From: Vitrella brassicaformis
Lineage: Eukaryota; Sar; Vitrellaceae
Assembly: GCA_001179505.1 (NCBI GenBank)
Contig: CDMY01000973.1
Coordinates: 60,888 to 124,887 of the forward strand
Reading direction: 5' to 3'
Length of the DNA: 64,000 nucleotides
In this document: piece after piece, positions 34,595 to 45,341 of the stretch
How the letters are laid out: each line of letters starts with the position of its first letter
How positions within the stretch are numbered: the stretch's first letter is position 1
Position numbers and translations under genes: made by a program
Notes under the pieces: generated by a model
Seen by the model: the letters and a program-made list of their open reading frames with translations, nothing else
The model's database searches: none
What the model was told of the DNA's origin: nothing

Positions 34595-36067
34595 CGTCCA
34601 TCTTCCTCAAAAGACACATCTGACGAACAAGGCGTTCTGCGTGCCGCCGACATTCCTTTGGTAGCCATTGACCCCCGAGAGCATCCAACAAACCCTCCAC
34701 ACGCTGGCCCTCCCCCCGGCCAGTCGCTCTCTTTCGATCCAGCCTTCTTCGGCATCCCGCAAGCCGTCCAGAACGCCCATGCAGCGCTGCTCTTGGCCCC
34801 CCCAGCACCACAGCCCGACCAATTGGCTCACACTGCCGCTGTCTTACCCTGCACCACAGTGATGGAGGAGGTCGAGGACATCAGCGGCCGACTCGCCCAC
34901 CACGTGCCGGCCAGGCAGGCGCTCAACATCACCGATCCGACGGCATTCATCGACAGCGGCTGCTCAGCTAACGTCGTGCACAAGAGGGAGCTCTTCGACA
35001 CGTCCACGCTGCGGCCTTCCACCCAACGCTTCCAGCTAGCCAAGGAGGGCAGCTCGGTCACGGCGGGCGGTGAGGGCATTGTCAAGATGACGGTGCGGGA
35101 CGACCAGGGCAACTGGATCAGGGTGTGGGTGTATGCTCATCTGGTGGAGGAGTGCCCCCTGACCCTTCTGTGGCAGAACTCGGGCATCGGCTTCCTCAGA
35201 AGCGCGAAGAGCGCGGAGCGGGCACTGCTGTGGTGGCAGAGCAGCACGCAGATCAAGAAAGTCATGGTCACCAAGCAGCTCAACACCTACTACCTGACCT
35301 TCCAGCCTGACACGTCCACCACACCCCTGCCGCCTCCAGACAAGAAGACGCAGTACATCGTCGAGCGCGGCATCATTCCCATCACCCTTTCTCTGTCAAC
35401 CAGCCCTCGCCTCATCAACAGCCTCAAAGCCCTGCCTTCCCTCCCCCGTCTGCCACCCTCTGTGGCCACTCGTCATGACCCCAGCATGGACGACATCATG
35501 CTGACCATCAACAATGCCATCGACAGAAATGCCGACGACCCTCCCCCACTCACCGGCCCTGACGCACCCATACCAGCACCGGGTGACCCAACACCACAAC
35601 CAAGCCAGTCGTCTGGCGCGCCTGGATCCAGTGGGGATGGTCTGCTTGGTGGAGCACGTGACGCCGCTGGGGGCGGACTGACGGATGGATGTGATGCGGA
35701 TGAGCGTGACGGTGGTGGAGACGATGACGATGGAGATGACGGCCATGGCGGCTGCGGAGTGAGCTTCAATGTCAACGGGGAGCTCCGTGTGTCGCTCAAG
35801 ACTGAGCTCAACCACCCCCTCAACCTCACCACACCCTTCTCCCTCCGTCCAGGCACCAACCTGCCCATGTCCGGCCCTCTGTCCATCGTCCGGCAGCTCA
35901 GCGACAAAAGCACTCATCTGGGTGGGGGCGCCGCGCCCGGCAGCGAGCTCTTCTCACACTCGGGCGGAGGCAACGCCGTCCCGTCCTGTCGGGACACCTG
36001 TCAACCAGATCACTCTTCAGGGTATGCGACCAGCCGGATGTTTCCTGTGCATGCGGTCACTGTGTGA
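34595..36067 (+). CDS. Copia-type retropepsin-like protein (aspartic protease domain), 5' exon(s) missing
   Basis: A continuous frame starts at a CTAG acceptor and has no ATG before 34862 (MEEVEDIS). The core is TAFIDSGCSANVVHKRELF, a DSG active site of the retroviral-type aspartic proteases. It is followed by a flap-like GEGIVKMTV strand, VEECPLTLLWQNSGIGF (the LLS-like step of Ty1/copia Gag-Pol) and TKQLNTYYLTF, which resembles the start of the pre-integrase segment. After that the protein becomes Pro-rich and acidic (DERDGGGDDDDGDDGHGG) with no integrase or reverse transcriptase motif. It could be a domesticated protease or the only intact piece of a decayed LTR element. The 3' end is uncertain: frames just downstream (to 36233 and 36344) look coding but are separated by stops. 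Confidence 0.6.
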   Translation, partial: RPSSSKDTSDEQGVLRAADIPLVAIDPREHPTNPPHAGPPPGQSLSFDPAFFGIPQAVQNAHAALLLAPPAPQPDQLAHTAAVLPCTTVMEEVEDISGRLAHHVPARQALNITDPTAFIDSGCSANVVHKRELFDTSTLRPSTQRFQLAKEGSSVTAGGEGIVKMTVRDDQGNWIRVWVYAHLVEECPLTLLWQNSGIGFLRSAKSAERALLWWQSSTQIKKVMVTKQLNTYYLTFQPDTSTTPLPPPDKKTQYIVERGIIPITLSLSTSPRLINSLKALPSLPRLPPSVATRHDPSMDDIMLTINNAIDRNADDPPPLTGPDAPIPAPGDPTPQPSQSSGAPGSSGDGLLGGARDAAGGGLTDGCDADERDGGGDDDDGDDGHGGCGVSFNVNGELRVSLKTELNHPLNLTTPFSLRPGTNLPMSGPLSIVRQLSDKSTHLGGGAAPGSELFSHSGGGNAVPSCRDTCQPDHSSGYATSRMFPVHAVTV

Positions 36068-39000
36068 TTGTGTGTTATGTGCAGGTGTTGTTGAATCTGC
36101 TGGCAGTCCACTCGATCGCCATCTACGTGGTCTTCTACCTCCCCCCGTCGCTGCTGCGAGTGACCTGCCCAGACCTCCCAGTGCGGATACTCAGATGGTC
36201 GAGCACACCCCCAGCCCACGCCCTCTCACTTGAATGGACGCGCTGAGCATCCCCCTGGTCATGCCCAACACAACAGCCACCATACCCCTGCACAGCATTG
36301 AGCCCGAGAGCAGCGACAGTGCGCCTGTGGTTCCCCACTGATTGCGAGTCGCGTTGCGTCTGCGGCGCACCTGTCATCCCTCGTCGACCCATGCCTCGTC
36401 GACCCCACGGGTGATCCGCATCAGCACACTAGCCCTCAGGCGCATGCTCGAAGAGCAGAGGGGCCAGCGAAAGGCCTCTGGTGTGGTGGAGACACAAGGG
36501 GCGGGGGGGTGAGCAGCAAGGTGGGGCGCTGTGGACAGGGACTGCTACACCATCTGATGAAGAGCGAGTACATGATCTTCAGGGACACCTAACAGCACCA
36601 CCACCAGCGCGTCCAGCCCCCCTTCGCTGCCCATTTCATCCCCAACCCAACTGGTATTACGCTAACGTCGGGCTCGAGACGGACCGACGCGGGCGGACAG
36701 CCGAGGAGTGGCCGCATGGTCAGACACACACACACACACACACACACACAGCCAGCAGAGAAAGACATATGGATAAAAGTCTCATGTGTCCGTGTTTGTG
36801 CCCCGTTCTCTCGGTCTGTGTAGGATGTCGTGTGACCTGATAGAGCGTCCGCCGTACTGGTACTGGCACTTCTGCCAGACCAAGCAGGCCCTCCGGTTCA
36901 TCGGTGCACGGATCGACTTGCTCTTCTTCGCCGGCTCAGGCCGCGAGAACCGCCAACGAACACGCATCGCTGGCGAAAAGCACCGGCATCTCCTACAGAT
37001 CGGTGCGCACTCATTCATTGGGGCACACAACAACAGCAACAGCACCACCACCACTCCGTTTCTCCTCGCGCTGTCTGTCTGTCTGTCTATCTGTCTGGCT
37101 GGCTGGGGTGCAGATGTTCACGACGCAGAAGCTCATCGACCGCTACCGTGAGCTGGTCAACGCCGGCGACATCGCGCCGCCCTACGGGTGGGTGCAGGAT
37201 CCCTCCACCCTCCCACAGCAGCAGCAGCCGGCCATCACCGAGGCATCCGCTGACCTAGAGGACGTCACATCGCGACCCGACAGGGACGCTGACGCCACAC
37301 CCACCACCCGCACCCATCACACGTCGCTCCCCGTGGCACCCCGCCCGGCAGCCGATCATCAGACTGGGAATGGTGGGGGCGAGGGGGGCGGGCGGTGGCC
37401 TTGGGAGCAACACCAGGGGCCCTTCGGACGTAACGACCAACTACGAGTGGAACAGCCGCGTGACTGGCCGCAGTGAGTCGGACTACGTGTATGCCCCCGA
37501 CACACAATTCCACGGCGATGTGCTCGTCTTAGAGGAGCGCAGCTCCCAGCGGTGCCGCGACGTCGACCAGCTCAGCAACCGCAGCGAGCACGCCGAGCGC
37601 CAGGTCGCCGAGCGCATCGATCACCACGCCATCGAGGGGTGGAGGAGGCGACTTGATGACGCTCAAGCAGGAGCAGGAGCATCCCCTGCCTAGGGGCACA
37701 CTCAGTGGTCTTTCGGGTCGGGGAGGGGACCCCTGCCATCGGTGGCTGGACGCCAGCACTGCCCGACGCACACTCGACACCCTCGCTCCTCAACGGCGTC
37801 CCCGACTCGGCCGCAAACACGACCATGGCCCCTGGCGGCCCCATCCACCAGCGCACACCTGCCACCCGCTGCAGGCGACACCACCACCACCACCAATGGG
37901 ACAACAACGAGTGTGGGCCATATGGCGAACCCGCCCAGAGCAGGGCTGGGCGACAAGAGGGACGCTGACGCCAATGCGGCTGACGTCAAGGGCGATGTTA
38001 GTGTTGGCGGCAAGGCGCCAGAAGAGCCCTCAACCGTCTCATCGGCCGGCACCAACGACAGGAGCGCCAGCGCGTCGTCCGTCACGTCCACAAGCGCCCA
38101 CGCGATGGACTCTGACGGGGGCGAGGCCAAGCACGACGAGGGGCTCTGACTCGCACATCGATATGCACCCCTCATCATCATCAGCAGCAGCAGCAGCAGC
38201 AGATGCGTCGATGCGTCCGATGGAGACCGAGGACTCCTCACCAGACGACCAACAAGGAAAGGATGCCAGGATGGACCGCCCGCCCACCCACATACATACC
38301 CTCACCCACAGCCAGGCAAGCGCGACGAGACCATGGCCGACAAGAGCAGCCGGACGGAGGCTACCGAGGAGAGCGAGGCCAACCGAGGTGGTGGAGAAGC
38401 TGACCCGCAGTGAGGTGCGGCGTCGCGTGACGTTTTCGTACGACGTGTTCTCACGGAGGACGACGTGCGGCTTGACCCTCACAGGAGTTGATGGAGCGGC
38501 CCCTCAACACACGATCTGTCACCAATTATCAGACTGTTCGACCCCATGCAGGTACGCATTGGGTGCATGGGTGCACCGACCGACCACACGGACAGAGACC
38601 ACACCACCGTGTGTTGTGCCACTGTGCGTTTGCATCAGTTGTTGGGCGTCAGTTGTTGGCCTGGCGTCCCCGTACGGCCTCTCGTCCGGTGGTCCAGCCC
38701 CCAGGCGCAGCTCTCCTTCACGAGCCTCGCGAGCGGCGGAGACCTCTCTCTCTCACTCTCACTCTCGCCTTCACAACAAGACGCATCAGGTGCAAATGAC
38801 AACCACGGACGGAACGGGGCTCAGCGCAGCTGCCAATGGGTCCCAGCAGCAGCAGCAACAGCAGCAGCTGCCAATGGGTGCGGGTGGTGGTGGGGGTGGT
38901 GGTGGTGGTGGTGTGGGTGATCGGTCGTCTGACAGCCTCCTGGACAATGCCGGGGAGCGGGGCAGTGTCGACGAGGGTAATCTGCTGCTGGCTGCCAGTG

Positions 39001-39446
39001 GGTGATGGTCTTCGGGGGCTACCTTAAGAGGGTACGTGACGGAGCACTGGACGCACCCAGGCAATGCCCACCGGTGGGCTCACGTGTGTCTCGTGTGTGT
39101 GTGCCTTGGCAGGTGGGCCATGTCAGTCGTCCGAGCCAAGCCACGATGGGCGGGGGAAGGCCGTTTCGGCCGTATCCCGTCCATCACGGATGGCTCAGGC
39201 GATGTGTGTGGTGTGGGATGGAGGCGGAGTCGATTTGACGATCGTCTCGCCCACACACACACACATGCCCTCCCTCTGGTTGCCGACCAGCACTGTACCT
39301 CACTCTATGGCCAAGCCGTAAGCAACCACCAAAGCCCCATCCCCCCACAGCCACGTGTGTGTCTCGTCTCATGGCTTTCTGTCCATCTCTGTGTTTTGTT
39401 CGTCAGGTGCACGTTGTTTGTTTTTGTCTGACGCATTGGCCTCTGG
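36068..39446 (+). other. Decayed or fragmented coding remnants
   Basis: Coding-like pieces occur in changing frames with intervening stops: SADTQMVEHTPSP ending at 36233, then MDALSIPLVMPNTT in the same frame after the TGA; LRRMLEEQRGQRKASG near 36450; an exon-like YWYWHFCQTKQALRFIG at 36824-36999; MFTTQKLIDRYRELVNAGD at 37114; ELMERPLNTRSVTNYQ at 38487; and a Gly-run frame ending at 39005. I could not join these into one model. They look like the continuation of a retroelement or host gene after frameshifts. (CA)n at 36725-36751 interrupts the stretch. Confidence 0.4.
36725..36751. repeat. (CA)n microsatellite
   Basis: About thirteen uninterrupted CA units. Confidence 0.85.
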
Positions 39447-40114
39447 TTGGGGCGGGTGCGTTCGCCGCGGAGCGGCCCGACACTGACATCGGCATCTCGG
39501 CATCGGGAGGAATGTGAGCGACCCATAGGGAACTACCGCAGCAGCATCCAGTCCACACCCGAACCAGACGGATCATCCACCCAAACCGAGGCCGACCGAC
39601 AGACACGCGCTGGCCTTCGTGCGGGCGCCGCCATCTCGGCCCCCACCGCCCCGCGTGTGGAGCTCGAGGACGCCACCCCTCCCGTCCATATCATCTCCGG
39701 TGTGACCCGTCGCAGCCGTACCACCGAGTCACCGCAGTATGGCCGCTACCCCCTTCCTGCCGCCCGTTCGTTTGTGTCGCTGGACGAGCAGGGCGAGCTG
39801 GAGCCGTCGGGTGAGCGCCGTTTGTGGCGCGCCGGCCGGTCATCTGGCCCGGTGGTGGTGACCATGGAGGCAGAGGAGGGCGACCAGGGCAACGGCGCAA
39901 AACTCGTGTGGGAGGAGAAAGGTACGAGACCTACACACACGTACATATGGCATGGCGGAGGTCATATCATCTCGTGTCATGTTCTCGTGGCTGTCACGTG
40001 TGTGTGTGTGCAGGTCTCGAGAGGCAGGCGGCTGCGTGGATAAATGGGTGGTTGCAGGGGCCTTGGTGTGTATGGGTGCCTTATATATGCTCTCTCTGCT
40101 CTCCTTCCAACTGA
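39447..40114 (+). CDS. Possible 3' exons of an unidentified gene
   Basis: An open frame with natural-looking composition (RRSRTTESPQYGRYPLPAAR, then VTMEAEEGDQGNGAKLVWEE) reaches a GTACGAG donor at about 39922. It joins in phase at an acceptor near 40015 to LERQAAAWINGWLQGPW and a stop at 40114. There is no ATG at the 5' end, so exons upstream are missing. Function unknown; it may be the tail of the remnant region above. Confidence 0.35.
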
Positions 40115-40939
40115 CCTTTCTGTGTGAGATGGGTGTGGTGTGTGAGATGCGTGGAAAGGCGTGAGCGTAACGCCATGGCTGTGTGCATCCGTGTCGACTT
40201 ACTACTACTGACTGACTGCGTATTTTTATTGTATTTTTGGTCCACGGTACGGTTCATTCGACTTACTCACTCCACTTTCCATGTCTTGTATATGGATGTG
40301 TAGGTTTACCTTACTGCACTCACACACTCACTGCTCCTCTCTGCTTTGGCGGCTTTGGGTGCGGCCCGCTCCACACCACACCCGACCGCCAAGACACACA
40401 TGCGCACCACGAGCACACTAAGGTCGATCCGGTGCATCCGCGGTGACTTACTACTGACTTGACGCCACATTTGTGGTCCACCATTCATCTACAGGCTTCC
40501 TTCTGTCATCCAGCGGTTTTGCTGAGCGGCCCGTGACACGCCCACCCACCCACTCAGGCACACACATACGCACCAGGAGCACACACTGCCTCTTCTGATT
40601 TGGAGTCGACCCCTTCTCCTACTGCGACACGATGCACAGCCTTCTCCTGCTGCGCAGGAGCACTGCTCTTTCCCCCGCTGTTTTTCGTCGCTGGCCGCCT
40701 TTTCCAGCCTCCGCCGGACACCGCCACTGCGCTTTCGGCCCATCCATCCCATCGACAACTCCTTGTACCGCCGCACACCTCATCTACATGTGTGAATGTA
40801 CCTGCCTGCACTGGCCAGCTGGCCTAGTCAGAAACCCTCACATACGTATCCATGTGTCTATCGGGCAGAGAGAGCATCTCACTCACAACCAGCCACCTCC
40901 ACACACAGACACACACACACACATACACACACCACACAC

Positions 40940-40970
<31 letters not shown>

Positions 40971-41355
40971 TATGGTGTGTCCATCGGTGCGTATACATGT
41001 GTGTGTGTGTGCGTGCGTGCATCGTGCACTGATGTGTGGCACTTGCTTACACATACAATACACATACACATACACATTCACATACACTTACTTGCACCAT
41101 CCACCCCCCACACACACCTCACCCCCTCTCTGTGTCTCCTATGCGTGCGTCTGTGCCGTGTGTGAACGTAAGGTCAGTGGACAGCTGCTTGTGAGTGTGT
41201 GTGTGTGTGTTTCTTTTCCGTGGGTTTGTTGCCGCCTCTGTGTGTTTCTTTTCCGTGTGTGTGTGTGTGTGTGTTCCGCCTCTGTGCCGTGCCGCTTGGC
41301 ACATAGCGGTTTCATCGGCGTTGATTGAAAACATGCGGTTGTAATATTGAATGAT
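40115..41355. other. Low-complexity intergenic stretch
   Basis: Dominated by CA/TG microsatellites (about 40905-40972 and 41193-41272) and short CACATA repeats (41050-41095). No coding signal. Confidence 0.6.
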
Positions 41356-41622
41356 TTAGATCAGTGAGTGATAAGTGCCTCCATAGCTCATGTCGCGGAA
41401 GATCTGGCCGGCGAGGGTCGCCGCCGCCGTTTCCAGTGACAACAGAAGAGCAATTTGTTCGATGAAAACATCGAACGGTGTTTGGATGCGCCTGTGGTAC
41501 TCGAGCGACGCACCTCCAAGATCTGATCTACCAACACCAGCCTGCAACAGCAAAGGCACAAGCATTATCTCCGGTCCATCCATCACGTAATCCATCCTTG
41601 TCTGTCGCCCGTCCACTTCCAT
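41356..41622 (-). CDS. Small hypothetical ORF (88 residues)
   Basis: A single intronless frame from ATG at 41622 (MEVDGRQTRMDYVMDGPE) with a balanced composition, including FIEQIALLLSLETAAATL, and no low-complexity run. No family recognised and no second exon needed. It is divergent from kinase copy C. It may be a remnant exon of a larger gene. Confidence 0.3.
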   Translation of the reverse strand: MEVDGRQTRMDYVMDGPEIMLVPLLLQAGVGRSDLGGASLEYHRRIQTPFDVFIEQIALLLSLETAAATLAGQIFRDMSYGGTYHSLI

Positions 41623-41952
41623 CGCCAAGTCTGCCTTCCGCGCCCAGTGCTACCCTCGGGCGCCAGATCTTAGTAGATCATATCAGAGAGAGATCGTCAA
41701 ATCGGATTTAAATGGGGAGAATGGCGAGAATCCGAGACGCGGGAGACGGGGGCCTTTCCCGCCTAAAATCGCATCAAGGCCGGCATTCTCAGCTCCCTGA
41801 ACCCGCCCGTGCTGCAGCGACGGGCGGTCGCACAGCAACGCAGCAACAGCAGCAACAGCAGAGTACCACCCGTCGGCGTCAAGAGGAGCGCAGCAGTCCC
41901 CTGGCTTCCCACGCCATACATTTAATTTAGTGCATCAGCGAGCAGCACCACG

Positions 41953-42477
41953 ATGGCCACCCACCCCATCCTCACCACACACGACGGCCAACAGGTGGAG
42001 CTGTCCCACCGGCTCGGCGAGGGCTCCCGTGCCATCGTCAGGGCAGGCCTGGTGAATGGGGAATGGCGGGCCTTCAAGATTGCGGTTTTCGACAACGACA
42101 GCCCTATATGGCGGGACTGCCCTGAGGGAGATGGAGGTCGAGAGGCAGCGCATGGCCATGGTGCAGGCCAAGAGGGAGAGGGAGGGGAAGGAGCTGAAGC
42201 CGTTTCTGCGGCTATACGGATGCGCCACCAGCCTCCAAGACGGCGCCATGTATCGCGAGTCGGCTGACACAGCCCTGAAGCCCTGCCTGTACATAGAGAT
42301 GCAGCCACTCAACGGTGAGCATCAAAAGGAGGGGGGCTGCACTCCATCAGTGTACTCATTCACGGCGTCTTTCTTTGTCTTGTCTTGACGCTGTCAGACC
42401 CCACGCAGCCACCCGACTACGTCAGCCTGAGGGAGTTGATTTGGGATATGCACTATGCCGGTGTTGCTTATGACTAA
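41953..42477 (+). pseudogene. Broken atypical kinase, copy C
   Basis: Exons 41953-42314 and 42398-42477. It starts MATHPILTTHDGQQVEL and keeps RLGEGSRAIVRAG and RAFKIAVFD. A +1 shift at about 42116-42122 (GCGGGACTGCCCTGAGG) then moves the frame; the remainder (MEVERQRMAMVQAKRER, CLYIEMQPLNG) matches copies A and B. Exon 2 follows the family up to LIWDM and then diverges abruptly to GVAYD and a stop. All of the C-lobe is lost, so it cannot be an active kinase. Confidence 0.75.
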
Positions 42478-42536
42478 GCTGCGGATGGACTTTGCCTCTG
42501 TTCTCTGTCCTGTTTGGGTATTGGGCAAACACGCAC

Positions 42537-42796
42537 GTGACGTTCTCTATGAAAGAGGCCCTCGAGATCTGCAAGGGAGTGGTACACATACATGCAGGCT
42601 GACAAACAACACTCCACCAACCACTCCTGTGTGTCCTTGCAGCAGTTTCACCTGGCGGGCCTTGGCGGGCTTTCTTCACCTGGATCTTAACCGAAACAAC
42701 ATATTGTTTCCTGAGAAGGCCCCGTTCCAGGTGATGCTCGTAGACCTGACGCGCACAAGGGCGATGACGAATGACCCTAGGCAGACGCAGCCCTGA
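42537..42796 (+). pseudogene. Fragment of a second kinase type (HLDLNRNN loop)
   Basis: Exon-like KEALEICKGV is followed, after an intron-like gap, by FLHLDLNRNNILF and VMLVDLTRTRAM, equivalents of the HRD and DFG segments, then a stop. It resembles the kinase-like gene at 19588 (WMHGDCKLTN, LMLIDFNRAKR). Just before the loop a 10-bp direct duplication (CCTTGGCGGG inserted in CTGGCGGGCTTT) breaks the frame; without it the read is QFHLAGFLHLDLN. A more decayed copy lies near 25360-25560. Confidence 0.55.
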
Positions 42797-43272
42797 ATAC
42801 TTCTAAAGGTAGGTGAAGAGACACACGGCTCACCGGTGAAATCCACTTGGTTGGTTCAGGGATCGCTGCCTGCATTCTATATTGGACGGATTCTTACTTG
42901 TCGACTACTGCACCAAGACGACCACCTCATTCGCGCCTTCACCAAGGGCTCTTCTTATTATGACGGACACTCGACACATGTCCCTTTTGTCTGGTCCTTT
43001 CAGCTCAGTGAGACAAATCTGGCCGCATCGTTACCGGCCTTCGCCGCGAAGGTGCGTAAAAAGATAGAATAAGGAGGATAATGCATCAATTTGTTCATGT
43101 CTCCCATGTGTTTCCTCTGTTCCTCTACGCATACTCGGCCGCATCGACGGCCGTCTAGTGGTCGACCAACTGCAGACGCGCCACACCCTTACAGGGGAGA
43201 GAGACAGAGAAAGAGGGAGGGAGCCGGCTATGCACACTGTGTGTAGTGTGTGTGGTTAGGCCAGCTACACTG
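42793..43272 (+). repeat. 480-bp duplicated segment, copy C
   Basis: Partner of 21868-22348. Like copy A it begins at the very end of a kinase-like reading frame and ends at the first codons of a coiled-coil gene, so the linkage kinase end / segment / coiled coil is repeated. Confidence 0.9.
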
Positions 43273-44928
43273 GACGACAAGACGACGCACTCCGCCGCAC
43301 TGAGGGGCGGCTGGAAGCCGAGCACAAGAAAGTCACCCGCCGCTGCCCACAGCTGGAGGCCCAGTTGGCCGTGGCCAGGCAAGAGGCCTCTGTGCTGCGG
43401 TGAGTGACTGACTGACGCAGGCAGACAGGCAGGCCGCCGGCCCGAGGGAAGGAGGGAGGGCCCAACCGATACACACAAGGGGACAGACAGACAAACAGAC
43501 AGACAGACAGCGGGTACATATGTCCCTCACTCATGTCACGTTTCTTTTCCTCCTCCTTCCTGTCTGTCGATGAGTGGGTGCAGGGCTGACAGGGAGGTGC
43601 TCGAGAAGCGTGTGGCGGACGCGACACAGCAGCGGGACGACGCCCGGGGCCGCCTGAGGACCTTTGAGTCCGTCTACTGCGTCGACCTGGGCCGATTCAA
43701 GAAGATCGACACAGACGGTCTGCGGCAGCAGCTGGAGGGCGTCATCAAGGAGCGAGACCAAGTACAGGTGCGCTGCGCCACACACTCACTGACTGACTCA
43801 CAGAGGGAGAGGGAGAGGGAGGGGTTGCTGTGTGTGTTGTGTGTGGTCAGACGAGTTACTTGGCCGCCGAGAGTGCCCGTCGCGACCTGGCAGCTGCGCG
43901 GCAGCAGCTCGAGCAGCAACACGCCAAGACGACGGAGCGCCTCAAGGGCGCCATCTCGCGTATCAACGAGGTGAGTCAGTCACGTCACAGACCCTCTGCC
44001 TCCCTCCCTCCCTCCCTCCATCCATCCCATCTCTGTCTGTCGTCTCTGTCTGTCTGTGTGTGTCCTGCCTGTATGTTATTCATTCATGTGTTCAGCTGCA
44101 GAGCAGTGAGTTGCCGAGTCAGAGGGACGGTCAGCTACTCGAGAGCCGGAACACCATTTTGGTGAGCGAACCGAACCCAGTTAACCCAAACCACCCCACC
44201 CCACCAAAAGGAGCCTTTGGTTCATTGGCTGTTTGGTGGTGTGTGTGTCTCTCAGCGGCTAGAGCAGGAAGCCGCACAGTTAAAGGCAAACGCCATCATA
44301 GCAAAGTGATTCTGACAGTGAGTGGGCCACACCAGGTGTCTGTCATCGATGGATGGATGGATGGATGACATACGACACGACACACGGTGATGGATGGCGT
44401 TGTCGTTCCTGTCCTTTTCCTGCCGTCAGACCCCGCCGTGCGGCCTCTGAGACCGCCGCCCGTTCCCCTTCGCTCTCGCCCGTCGCCATGGGCCCCCTCG
44501 CCCCACAGGAGCCACCACTCAGCACACACGACGCCGCCCGCGACATGATGCTCCGTGGCGCCCCTCCTGCAGTGCCACCCCTCCCGTTGCCCTCACTGCT
44601 CACCCTCAACACCGACACACTCGGCAGCGACCGTCTGAGGCCGCCCCCGGCCGCCTGCGGGCGGAACAAGAGAGCGCGACCTAACGAAGAAGAGGGCAAG
44701 CAGGGCGAGGGAGGCGGGGTGGCCGATGCTGCTCATGCGTCGAATGGGGTGGAGCATGTCTCACCCACTCGAACAAGGAGGAAGAATGCCTTCGCGGGAG
44801 GAGATGCCATAGTCCCGTCTGTGCCGTCCGAGCCCTCGCCACACCCACACGTCGAGGAGCGACTGGCTGGAAGGCCGTCAAGGTCGGGGACAGCACTTCG
44901 GCGAGGAGCCGGCCGCGCAGATGGGTGA
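43260..44928 (+). CDS. Coiled-coil protein with Pro-rich tail (5' end unresolved)
   Basis: Six exons in phase: 43260-43399, 43584-43767, 43851-43970, 44096-44161, 44256-44305, 44430-44928; 352 residues in the resolved part. The first five exons encode a long charged helix (RLEAEHKKVTRRC, DREVLEKRVADATQQRDDAR, LAAARQQLEQQHAKTTER, RLEQEAAQLKANAI) typical of a coiled coil. The last exon is Ser/Pro-rich with a basic cluster (RTRRKNAF). An upstream exon inside the duplicated segment (LAASLPAFAAK) probably belongs to it, but no start codon was found. It is related in layout to the exons at 22659-22975. Confidence 0.6.
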
Positions 44929-45108
44929 CGAGGGGATGGAGAGGGGCGAGGGGGGGGGAAGGACCGATCGGTAGCCTGGCGGATTCGGGTGTTGGCGAGG
45001 GCGGCCGTGGCGGCATGGACAGGGGTGAGAACGTCCCTGCACCCCCCTCTGGCGAGGGGACTGAGTGTGTGTGTGTCGGGTTTGTGTGCCTCCAACGTGG
45101 AGGCACAG

Positions 45109-45140
45109 CCATCACTGTCTACATTTTATATTGTGCTGTT
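45109..45140 (+). repeat. ATTTTATAT motif, copy 5
   Basis: Degenerate copy: CCATCACTGTCTACATTTTA then TATTGTGCTG. Confidence 0.5.
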
Positions 45141-45341
45141 CGTTGCACGTTTGATCGAAACTCGTGTTGACTGACAGGCCTTGGATTTGTACACGCGTCG
45201 CCTGACTCCCCACCGGTCAATCGACACTACCCAACGAGCCATCGGCGTGGCCTGGTCATCCATCGATAATCCATCGGGGGGGTGCGTGGCTGTCGAGTAT
45301 CTGCACACACACACACACTCATACACACGGAGGGCGTGGCG

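Noticed and set aside
37653-39005. 450-codon single open frame on the plus strand
   Set aside because: It runs through intron-like and low-complexity sequence (THIHTLTHS, long Gly/Gln runs) and lacks a consistent composition; better read as several short exon-like pieces in other frames.
40880-41272. CRISPR-like regular spacing of CA/TG blocks
   Set aside because: These are continuous microsatellites without unique spacers, in a eukaryotic context.
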